Shown here in pieces: positions 1-5,387 of a stretch of DNA of 7,723 nt. The DNA is from Candidatus Aegiribacteria sp. (GTDB lineage Bacteria > Fermentibacterota > Fermentibacteria > Fermentibacterales > JCC-6). Position numbers and translations under genes: made by a program. The notes under the pieces were generated by a model. The model saw only the letters and a program-made list of their open reading frames with translations, was not told the DNA's origin and ran no database searches. The stretch lies in the NCBI GenBank assembly GCA_030638185.1, contig DAOWFD010000106.1, forward strand, positions 1 to 7,723, in the 5' to 3' direction. Each line of letters opens with the position of its first letter. Within the stretch, counting starts at the first letter, position 1.

Positions 1-2
1 GA

Positions 3-215
3 ATATCACGTCATCCACAGTCACTCACGCTATTCATTACAGGTTGTGGGATTTGTATCGCTATAGGCTCATGGCCTGCACTACTCCTGCAAATTGTAGC
101 TGCGTTATTCCGTCGCTCTAGAACCATGGCAGAGGAAAAAGCTTGTTTGGAACAGTATGGTGATTCATACCGTGAGTACATGAAACGTGTACCCCGGTAT
201 TTCTTGTTCTTTTGA
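3..215 (+). CDS. Isoprenylcysteine/phospholipid methyltransferase-like protein, C-terminal end (5' partial)
   Basis: The frame is open from the left edge to TGA at 213-215, giving the last 70 residues of a membrane protein. It starts ISRHPQSLTLF, continues through a hydrophobic segment (GCGICIAIGSWPALLLQIVAALF) of which the core is about 20 residues, and ends in EEKACLEQYGDSYREYMKRV followed by PRYFLFF. The R-H-P motif before a membrane helix and the closing acidic EE...YGxxYxxYxxRxPR block are the hallmarks of the ICMT/PEMT family, integral membrane enzymes that move a methyl group from S-adenosylmethionine to a lipid, isoprenylcysteine or similar hydrophobic substrate. The substrate cannot be told from this fragment; many bacterial members are uncharacterised. 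The start lies outside the window. The gene converges on the minus-strand peptidase remnant 37 bases downstream, and no terminator is evident between them. Confidence 0.72.
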   Translation: MSRHPQSLTLFITGCGICIAIGSWPALLLQIVAALFRRSRTMAEEKACLEQYGDSYREYMKRVPRYFLFF

Positions 216-252
216 TGGCAAGATTTCAACGGGTTCAAGGTCTATGAGTTGC

Positions 253-489
253 TCAATCAATCAGCGGCCCTATTCGATCATCAATTCCGCCCGCGATGGA
301 CATAAACCATTCACCTGTGAGATACTTTGCCGCCACTTCTCTGATAACATCGTGTCTGAGAGCCAGAATCGCTTCCAGGTCCGTTATGTACTGATCGAGA
401 GGCAGACTGAGCGTCTCCTGGATGACAAGGTATCTCGCGACTGAATCGTAATCATCGAATGCAAGGGCGTTTCTCCCGATGGAACGGGA
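253..489 (-). pseudogene. C-terminal remnant of an M16-family (insulinase-like) zinc peptidase
   Basis: Read on the minus strand, the frame from 489 to the TGA at 255-253 encodes 78 residues with a clear protein-like character, including IGRNALAFDDYDSVARYLVI, then QETLSLPLDQYITDLEAI, then REVAAKYLTGEWFMSIAGG. The order 'F-D-D/S..S-VA.-Y', 'L-PLD-Y' and 'I-R-EVA-KYL' is typical of the last 80 residues of M16 peptidases and their processing-peptidase relatives. Full proteins have 400 to 900 residues and carry the HxxEH zinc site near the N terminus, which is absent here. There is no ATG, GTG or TTG in frame ahead of the recognisable part, and TAG closes the frame at 492-490, so I call it a broken gene. 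A hydrophobic leader-like stretch (QNAFCLLLLVFCSS) sits just upstream in a different frame on the same strand, so an internal deletion that joined the two ends of the gene is one possible origin. Family assignment is from pattern memory, not from a search. Confidence 0.5.
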
Positions 490-566
490 CTACTGCAGAA
501 GACCAGCAGCAGTAAGCAGAAAGCATTTTGTGAGAATATCCTTGATTTTCAGGATTTCTATTCCGT

Positions 567-594
567 TCACAGTACAGTCGTGATGATCACAGTA
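567..594. promoter_or_regulatory. Paired direct repeats and palindrome upstream of the DUF4954 gene (possible operator)
   Basis: The 8-mer TCACAGTA occurs at 567-574 and again at 587-594, exactly 20 bases apart, about two turns of the helix. The perfect palindrome GTGATGATCAC at 580-590 overlaps the second copy. The site lies roughly 100 bases before the DUF4954 start and within otherwise non-coding DNA (490-683). It could bind a dimeric regulator, but no known operator consensus is recognised. Confidence 0.22.
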
Positions 595-634
595 TTTCCC
601 TGAGATTAATCAGATATTTTCCATAAGGGGAAAA

Positions 635-653
635 ATCGGTATATAAACCGGAT
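635..653 (+). promoter_or_regulatory. A+T-rich inverted repeat with a possible -10 element before the DUF4954 gene
   Basis: CGGT at 637-640 and ACCG at 647-650 flank ATATAA, and the symmetry extends imperfectly outward (ATCGGT versus ACCGGAT). TATAAA at 643-648 could act as a -10 box about 36 bases before the ATG at 684. No convincing -35 hexamer stands at the right distance, so this is only a candidate. Confidence 0.2.
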
Positions 654-683
654 ACAAACATGTGAATCAAAGGAGCGTAAAGC

Positions 684-2888
684 ATGAGTACCGTCTCAAT
701 CCTTCCACCGGATAGCATCGGGAAAGGTTTTATCCCCGTCGAGTTCCTTCCCGAGGGGGAAGATGAATACTACCTTCGCAATATTCAGAGTTCCCGGCAG
801 GAAGGACACTGGCGGCACCTGCAATCTCATGAAATTGAGAAACTCGAGCAGAATGGCAACTCCTGTGGTAACTGGAACGAGATATTCGTTACAGATCAGT
901 TCGAAACAGCTCAGGTAAGGAATACCGAGTTCTTCGGGCTTGTGCGAATTGGAAATATACGGAATGTAGTTCTCGAACATCATGAACTTCTGGTTCCGAC
1001 AGGTATTACGAACAGTGTGATTATTTCCAGTGACATAGGAGATGACACGGCAATTCATGATGTCCGTTATCTATCGCATTTCATAATCGGCGATCGCTGC
1101 ATTCTGTACAGCATCGATGAGATGTATACAACCAACCATGCTAAATTCGGTAATGGGATTATCAAGGAAGGCGAGCCGGAAGATGTTCGCATATGGCTTA
1201 ACCTGATAAATGAATCCGGCAGCCGCTCCATATTACCTTTCAACGGCATAATCACCGCGGACGCCTATCTCTGGGCAAAGTACCGGGACGATACTGTGTT
1301 AATGGACAGACTGAAGGATATTACACAGAACAGCTTTGACTCTCGCCGTGGTTTTTACGGAACAATCGGGAACCAGTGCGTAATCCGGAACTCAATCATT
1401 CTCAAGGATGTTCAGATAGGTTCCCACTGTTACATTAAAGGCATCAACAAACTCAAGAATCTAACCATCAACTCTTCGGAGTCAGAACCAACGATGGTCG
1501 GAGAAGGTGTTGAATTGGTGAACGGCATTATCGGCTTTGGATGCCATATTTTCTATGGCTGCAAGGCCGTCCGATTCATTCTTGGCGATAACTCAAACCT
1601 TAAATACGGCGCGAGGCTTATTCACTCGTTCCTGGGTGACAATTCAACCGTTTCATGCTGCGAAGTGCTTAACAATCTTATTTTCCCGGCACACGAACAG
1701 CATCACAACAATTCCTTTCTTATTGCCTCTGTTGTAATGGGACAGAGTAATATGGCCGCAGGCGCTACGATAGGCTCCAATCACAATAGCAGAGCCAACG
1801 ACAATGAAATCCAGGCAGGTCGCGGTTTCTGGCCGGGATTATGCACGAGTGTTAAACATTCCTCTGTTTTTGCTTCTTACGTGCTGCTTTCCAAAGCGGA
1901 TTATCCGGTCGAGCTTGATATCCCGCTGCCATTCTCACTGGTGGGCAACAATACCGCGATGAACCAGCTTGAAGTTATGCCGGCATTCTGGTGGTTATAC
2001 AACATGTATGCCCTTGCAAGGAATTCCAGGAAGTTTCACTCTCGCGATAAACGAAAGAGAAAAATCCAGAACATTGAATTCGATTATTTAGCGCCAGATA
2101 CCGCAGAAGAGATATTCAATTCCCGCAGGTTGCTGGAAATATGGACTGCCAGGGCAAGTTTGCGCAGTAAAGGCGAACCAGCAGATGGTAAAGATGATGA
2201 AGAACTGGCCGCGATCGGGCGCGAGCTTCTTTCCGGGCCTTCCGAAAAGGTAAACTCTCTTGAAGTGCTTGGCGAGAACATGGAGAAATCAAATAGAAAG
2301 GTTGTGATTCTCAAAACGTACAAAGCGTACCACGCATACTGTGATATGCTTCATTATTACGCGGTCGGGAATCTGCTGGAATATCTGAACACGAATCAGG
2401 ACGCTGATTATCCAGTACTTCGCGAAGGGTTAACCTGTGACCGAATACGCGAATGGGTAAACCTTGGCGGGCAGATCATACCCGAGAAAGATGTTGATCA
2501 GATAAGATCGGATATCGGATCCGGCAGACTTCGTGACTGGGATGAAATCCATCGCAGGTATGATACTCTCTGGAAAACCTATCCATTTGAAAAGCAGAAG
2601 CATTCATTTGCCACTCTTTGTGAATTACTTGGAACTGATAAGCCCACAGTGGAACAATGGGTATCGGCGCTGGACAGGGCTGCAGAAATTCAGGAATTCA
2701 TCAGAGATCAGGTTTACATTTCGAGAAAGAAGGATTTTGACAATTCGTTCCGTCAGGCAACATACAGGAACGCGGCTGAAATGAAAGCCGCTATCGGAAC
2801 TATTGAGGACAATGAATTTGTTCATCAGGTCAGAAAAGAAACTGAAGATTTCAGGAGACTGACAATCGATGCCAGGCGCAGGAGTTGA
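684..2888 (+). CDS. DUF4954 family protein with left-handed beta-helix (hexapeptide-like) core
   Basis: A complete 734-residue cytoplasmic protein with no signal peptide. It starts at ATG 684, eight bases after AGGAG (671-675). Residues about 45-470 match the DUF4954 family closely: an N-terminal 'HEIEKLEQNGN..W' block (49-64), VRNTEFFGLVRIGNI (78-92), TTNHAKFGNGIIKEGEPE (149-166), KLKNLTINSSE (256-266), the His-rich FPAHEQHHNNSF (334-345), GATIGSNHNSR (360-370) and GRGFWPGL (379-386). Repeated turns such as IGDRC, IGSHC and LGDNS at spaced intervals suggest a left-handed parallel beta-helix, as in sugar-nucleotide pyrophosphorylases and acyltransferases. Residues about 470-734 form a charged, mostly helical C-terminal region. 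The conserved His/Asn motifs hint at a catalytic or metal site, but the biochemical role of the family is not established to my knowledge. The next ORF begins 52 bases downstream, so the two may be co-transcribed. Confidence 0.93.
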   Translation: MSTVSILPPDSIGKGFIPVEFLPEGEDEYYLRNIQSSRQEGHWRHLQSHEIEKLEQNGNSCGNWNEIFVTDQFETAQVRNTEFFGLVRIGNIRNVVLEHHELLVPTGITNSVIISSDIGDDTAIHDVRYLSHFIIGDRCILYSIDEMYTTNHAKFGNGIIKEGEPEDVRIWLNLINESGSRSILPFNGIITADAYLWAKYRDDTVLMDRLKDITQNSFDSRRGFYGTIGNQCVIRNSIILKDVQIGSHCYIKGINKLKNLTINSSESEPTMVGEGVELVNGIIGFGCHIFYGCKAVRFILGDNSNLKYGARLIHSFLGDNSTVSCCEVLNNLIFPAHEQHHNNSFLIASVVMGQSNMAAGATIGSNHNSRANDNEIQAGRGFWPGLCTSVKHSSVFASYVLLSKADYPVELDIPLPFSLVGNNTAMNQLEVMPAFWWLYNMYALARNSRKFHSRDKRKRKIQNIEFDYLAPDTAEEIFNSRRLLEIWTARASLRSKGEPADGKDDEELAAIGRELLSGPSEKVNSLEVLGENMEKSNRKVVILKTYKAYHAYCDMLHYYAVGNLLEYLNTNQDADYPVLREGLTCDRIREWVNLGGQIIPEKDVDQIRSDIGSGRLRDWDEIHRRYDTLWKTYPFEKQKHSFATLCELLGTDKPTVEQWVSALDRAAEIQEFIRDQVYISRKKDFDNSFRQATYRNAAEMKAAIGTIEDNEFVHQVRKETEDFRRLTIDARRRS

Positions 2889-2940
2889 GACGGGAATCGA
2901 ATGTTGTTCTCAGTCAACACTATTCTGAGAGGATTTACCG

Positions 2941-3096
2941 GTGAATCTGTGTGAAGAGAAGTATTCCGATTACGCGCTGGTGCGGGAAATGTTGGAAACC
3001 GTGGATGTTGTGCGGAAATTCAATTCAGGCAGAACCAAAGAAGTGCTGTTACTCGCGAAGAAACTGACCGAGGCAGGTAATGAATTAATTGAATAG
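2941..3096 (+). pseudogene. Short ORF resembling the N terminus of a SIS-domain sugar isomerase (truncated)
   Basis: This 51-codon frame starts at GTG 2941, eight bases after GAGAGG (2927-2932), and ends at TAG 3094-3096. It reads VNLCEEKYSDYALVREMLET, followed by VDVVRKFNSGRTKEVLLLAK and KLTEAGNELIE. The 'YALVREMLET...V.-FN' opening resembles the first 40 or so residues of SIS-domain phosphosugar isomerase-like proteins of Bacteroidetes and spirochaetes, which run to over 300 residues and continue into a GEGSS-type sugar-phosphate loop. Nothing of that SIS core follows in any of the three forward frames before the next gene. It may be a decayed gene remnant or a free-standing small helical protein; the good ribosome binding site argues that it could still be translated. 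Family recognition is tentative. Confidence 0.42.
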
Positions 3097-3097
3097 T

Positions 3098-3202
3098 ATG
3101 GATATCAGGTACTCTCCATCAGAAAAACCTGATCTCATAAGAGATGAACATGGGTATACTGAGGGAAAGGCCTTAATAGAAATGAATGTGAGAAAAGAAT
3201 GA
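3098..3202 (+). CDS. Hypothetical 34-residue ORF overlapping the propeller gene start
   Basis: ATG 3098 lies one base after the stop of the preceding ORF, and the frame runs to TGA 3200-3202. It encodes MDIRYSPSEKPDLIRDEHGY followed by TEGKALIEMNVRKE, a charged soluble peptide with no recognisable domain. Its stop overlaps the next start as ATGA (3199-3202), an arrangement often seen with translational coupling. No clear ribosome binding site precedes it, although re-initiation after the TAG at 3094-3096 is conceivable. It may be chance; the region also holds a seven-base inverted repeat (ATCAGGT 3104-3110, ACCTGAT 3127-3133) without a T-run. Confidence 0.25.
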   Translation: MDIRYSPSEKPDLIRDEHGYTEGKALIEMNVRKE

Positions 3203-4908
3203 ATTTAGTAAATCTCCTTGCAGCAATCCTGATATACACCACCAATCTTACCATCACTGAACCTGCAGACGGCGAGATCTACGACGGCGACTGGCTGACT
3301 GTCAGGGCCATTGTGGAGAACGAGAACGAGATACCTGAATATGTCCAGTACTCCCTCAACAGCCAGCCGGTGATCCAGATACCCCGGCTGAACACAGACT
3401 GGTACACCTACATGCAGAACGATCTGCATCAAGGCTGCTCCGAGTCGCCCGGTCCCCAGGATGCCACAGTATTCTGGACAGCGCCTGTGACCGGGCATTC
3501 GCATGAGTTCTGCAGCCCTGTCATAGTAGATAGTATTGTGTACTTCGTTTCGGATGAGCAATCGATAGCGTACGCGCTGAATTCAGCAACGGGTGAGATC
3601 ATCTGGCAGTACGATGTCGTAGATGATGTTGATGATGCAGTGACTTACTATGAAGGAAAAATTTATATCGCAGCCGATTCCGCCTGGTGCCTTGATGCCC
3701 TGACCGGCCAGAGAATCTGGGCGTATGGAGGAACCGCAGGCTCGCGGATAAGTGGTACTCCGGCAGTGGGTAACGGGGTAGCTTATCTTACCAGTGTCAT
3801 AGGAAATAAATCCAAGGTATGTGCGCTGGATACCGAGACCGGCGCAGAGATTTGGATTGCGGATATCCCCTACTACTTCGAAAGCTGCATTACCCTTCAT
3901 GGGAACAGGCTCTACGTTGCCACCTGGCAGGGACCGCTGTACGCTCTGGACGCCCTCTCGGGAGACATCATCTGGACGAACACCGATACAGATGGCGGTT
4001 ACTGGGATTCCTCTCCAGTAATATATGATGGAGTGATCTACATCGGCGGGGATGATGGTTACATCCATTCGTTTGACACGGAGGATGGCTCACTCATATG
4101 GATGACCAAGGTGCATCAGTACTCACATATATGGGGTGTTGAACCGACACCGGCTATTCGTAACGGCAAGGTTTTTATCGGTTGCTCATTCTATGGCTCG
4201 GTGTACGGAGCTGTTTGCGGGTACGATATGCAGACCGGGGATAACCTCTGGAGTATCATTGATAAGATTGAGCTGCATGGATCAATAGGGCTGGCGGACG
4301 GGCTTGCTTACCTGGGCGAACACAGAGGTGACAGTGTCTATGCCATCGATCAGGAAACCGGGGATATCGTCTGGTCATATGGAATTCCGGGAGGTCTTGC
4401 CGCTGGATTTCAGTCCAGCCCTGCCATAACGGACGGGATTATGTACATCGCCGCCACTGACGGTAACCTCTACGCCTTCGGAACCGGTCTGAAATACACT
4501 TATCTGGATGATCTGTTCGCTGATGTGGGATCGAACGAACTGATAGTGACATCCTTCGACGGAGGTATTTCTGTTGCCGCAGACACCATAAGCTTTACAG
4601 TTACCCAGACAGGGATAGAACTGGTGCCTTCTCCCCTGTTTGACCTGCGTGCAAGCCCGAATCCCTTCAGTTCCTCAGCATACATCTCATTCGAGCTTTC
4701 CGAGCCGGGATACACTTCAATACAGGTGTTTGACCTTTCGGGCAGATTGGTCTGCTCCCTTGCAGAATCTGAGCTTGGAGCCGGACAGCACTCCTATGTC
4801 TGGGACGGCAGGAACCAGAGCGGACAGATTATCTGTTCCGGGTTGTACATATGCAGGATACAGTCTGGTGGTATTTCAGAGACCAGGAGCCTGTGCCTGT
4901 TGAGATAA
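3199..4908 (+). CDS. Exported PQQ-like (BamB-type) beta-propeller protein with C-terminal FlgD-like/secretion sorting domain
   Basis: A 569-residue protein. The first 16 residues (MNLVNLLAAILIYTTN) are hydrophobic and probably act as a signal peptide, though unusually short and with no Lys or Arg; no in-frame start exists upstream before the TGA at 3160-3162. Residues about 17-60 look like a small beta domain (ITEPADGEIYDG...YSLN). Residues about 100-430 carry seven PQQ-type blade motifs, 'A.D..TG..IW', at about 126-136, 165-174, 209-219, 249-259, 292-301, 342-351 and 382-392, plus a closing YAFGTG strand; such blades build a propeller used as a protein-binding scaffold or, in some enzymes, to hold pyrroloquinoline quinone. 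Residues about 484-569 (SPNPF...ISFELSEPG...VFDLSGRLV...WDGRNQSG...SGLYICRI) form a FlgD-like Ig fold closely matching type A sorting domains of the type IX system. It is therefore likely secreted or surface-bound; its ligand is unknown. Confidence 0.88.
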   Translation: MNLVNLLAAILIYTTNLTITEPADGEIYDGDWLTVRAIVENENEIPEYVQYSLNSQPVIQIPRLNTDWYTYMQNDLHQGCSESPGPQDATVFWTAPVTGHSHEFCSPVIVDSIVYFVSDEQSIAYALNSATGEIIWQYDVVDDVDDAVTYYEGKIYIAADSAWCLDALTGQRIWAYGGTAGSRISGTPAVGNGVAYLTSVIGNKSKVCALDTETGAEIWIADIPYYFESCITLHGNRLYVATWQGPLYALDALSGDIIWTNTDTDGGYWDSSPVIYDGVIYIGGDDGYIHSFDTEDGSLIWMTKVHQYSHIWGVEPTPAIRNGKVFIGCSFYGSVYGAVCGYDMQTGDNLWSIIDKIELHGSIGLADGLAYLGEHRGDSVYAIDQETGDIVWSYGIPGGLAAGFQSSPAITDGIMYIAATDGNLYAFGTGLKYTYLDDLFADVGSNELIVTSFDGGISVAADTISFTVTQTGIELVPSPLFDLRASPNPFSSSAYISFELSEPGYTSIQVFDLSGRLVCSLAESELGAGQHSYVWDGRNQSGQIICSGLYICRIQSGGISETRSLCLLR

Positions 4909-4975
4909 GAAGCCATAACACTTATGAGGCCTCTCTCTGTAAAGGTGTAAGCCGTTTGTCGAGACAGAAAATCGG

Positions 4976-5010
4976 ATATTTCTGAAGGCAGTCATTACCA
5001 GCAGAAATAT
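4976..5010. repeat. Nine-base perfect inverted repeat in the long intergenic region
   Basis: ATATTTCTG at 4976-4984 is the exact reverse complement of CAGAAATAT at 5002-5010, with a 17-base loop. No T-run follows on either strand, so it does not look like an intrinsic terminator for the propeller gene. The rest of 4909-5201 shows no credible protein gene on either strand; I see only this repeat, a weaker bulged hairpin (5037-5061) and the candidate promoter noted below. Confidence 0.3.
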
Positions 5011-5103
5011 GACAGGACCGTATCTGAGAGGTGATGCTGAATACAGGATCAGCAGTATCAGAGAGATTTATACACATCCAGGTTCTGTGATATGTAACAG
5101 TTA

Positions 5104-5109
5104 TATAAT
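5104..5109 (+). promoter_or_regulatory. Candidate -10 box (TATAAT) for the metG leader transcript
   Basis: An exact TATAAT stands at 5104-5109, about 93 bases ahead of the leader peptide start. The sequence 16-18 bases upstream (around 5081, GGTTCT) is a poor -35 element. An alternative is TTGACT or TTGACG at 5136-5146 as a -35, but its expected -10 region (near 5164, TAAGTT) is weak. A transcript from either would include the leader ORF and the attenuator. Confidence 0.3.
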
Positions 5110-5201
5110 CATCGTTCGACGGTGAAATCAGACAATTGACTTGACGCATCGGAAGCAGCGACGTAAGTTGGTGATCGTCTGAACAGGAAGAGGAGATAGT
5201 C

Positions 5202-5300
5202 ATGACGAACCGGTACGCAGACAAACGGCTTGAGAAGGCGCATCATATGATGATGCCCGGGGCCCGGTCTGTCGCCGGTTCGGACATCATGCGATACTGA
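5202..5300 (+). CDS. Methionine-rich leader peptide of the metG attenuator
   Basis: A 32-residue ORF, ATG 5202 to TGA 5298-5300, preceded by a near-ideal ribosome binding site, AGGAGA at 5191-5196, with five bases to the start. The peptide is MTNRYADKRLEKAHHMMMPG followed by ARSVAGSDIMRY. Three consecutive Met codons occupy 5247-5255 and a fifth Met is residue 30. Its position, inside the leader of the methionyl-tRNA synthetase gene and before an intrinsic terminator, suggests a sensor peptide: when charged Met-tRNA is scarce the ribosome would pause on the ATG run and alter folding of the nascent RNA, as in the trp, his and phe leaders. The peptide itself probably has no other job. A caution is that CATCAT and ATGATG are reverse complements, so the His-His-Met-Met run can also be explained as a hairpin (GCATCA 5240-5245 with TGATGC 5251-5256). 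Confidence 0.68.
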   Translation: MTNRYADKRLEKAHHMMMPGARSVAGSDIMRY

Positions 5301-5357
5301 ACCAGCGATATACGACTCTGAACCGGGCCCGAGAGCTGAAGCTCCCGGGATTTTTTT
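5240..5357 (+). promoter_or_regulatory. Putative transcription attenuator of metG (mutually exclusive RNA helices)
   Basis: Seen by eye as pairings: (a) GCATCA 5240-5245 with TGATGC 5251-5256, spanning the Met codons; (b) ATGATG 5250-5255 with CATCAT 5285-5290; (c) GGGCCCGGT 5260-5268 with ACCGGGCCC 5322-5330, nine perfect pairs; (d) CCGGTTCGGA 5275-5284 with TCTGAACCGG 5317-5326, ten pairs with one G-U; (e) GGTTCGG 5277-5283 with CTGAACC 5297-5303; (f) the terminator 5328-5349. Helix c shares 5328-5330 with the terminator's 5' arm and 5322-5326 with helix d, so it can serve as an antiterminator. A ribosome held with the first Met codon in its A site would have its leading edge close to 5260, just where helix c begins. 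Neither the T-box GGTGG-ACC signature nor a recognisable SAM riboswitch core was found. Which helix wins, and thus the sense of the control, cannot be settled by eye. Confidence 0.6.
5328..5357 (+). terminator. Intrinsic terminator in the metG leader
   Basis: The stem is CCCGAGAGC (5328-5336) with GCTCCCGGG (5341-5349): eight base pairs around one A-C mismatch, loop TGAA. It is followed by A and seven T (5351-5357), then ATTTT. It ends about 30 bases before the metG start and after the leader stop codon, so it would stop leader transcripts rather than those of the propeller gene alone, whose stop is over 400 bases upstream. Confidence 0.88.
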
Positions 5358-5387
5358 ATTTTAACACTATTTTGCGAGGAAACGAAC

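Noticed and set aside
11..238. 75-codon minus-strand ORF at the left edge
   Set aside because: It is antisense to the methyltransferase-like frame 3-215, which has a clear family pattern and a membrane segment.
187..444. 85-codon plus-strand ORF
   Set aside because: It is the antisense shadow of the M16-like frame at 253-489 on the minus strand, whose translation is much more protein-like.
3104..3133. ATCAGGT/ACCTGAT hairpin as terminator after the SIS-like fragment
   Set aside because: Seven weak pairs, a 16-base loop and no T-run; it also lies inside a short ORF.
4922..5224. 100-codon minus-strand ORF in the propeller-metG spacer
   Set aside because: Its translation has no recognisable domain or protein-like pattern, it has no clear ribosome binding site, and it overlaps the candidate promoters and the start of the leader ORF.
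5202..5387. T-box or SAM riboswitch upstream of metG
   Set aside because: No GGTGG-ACC T-box core and no recognisable SAM riboswitch core are visible; the leader ORF with its Met run explains the arrangement better. A covariance-model scan would be decisive.
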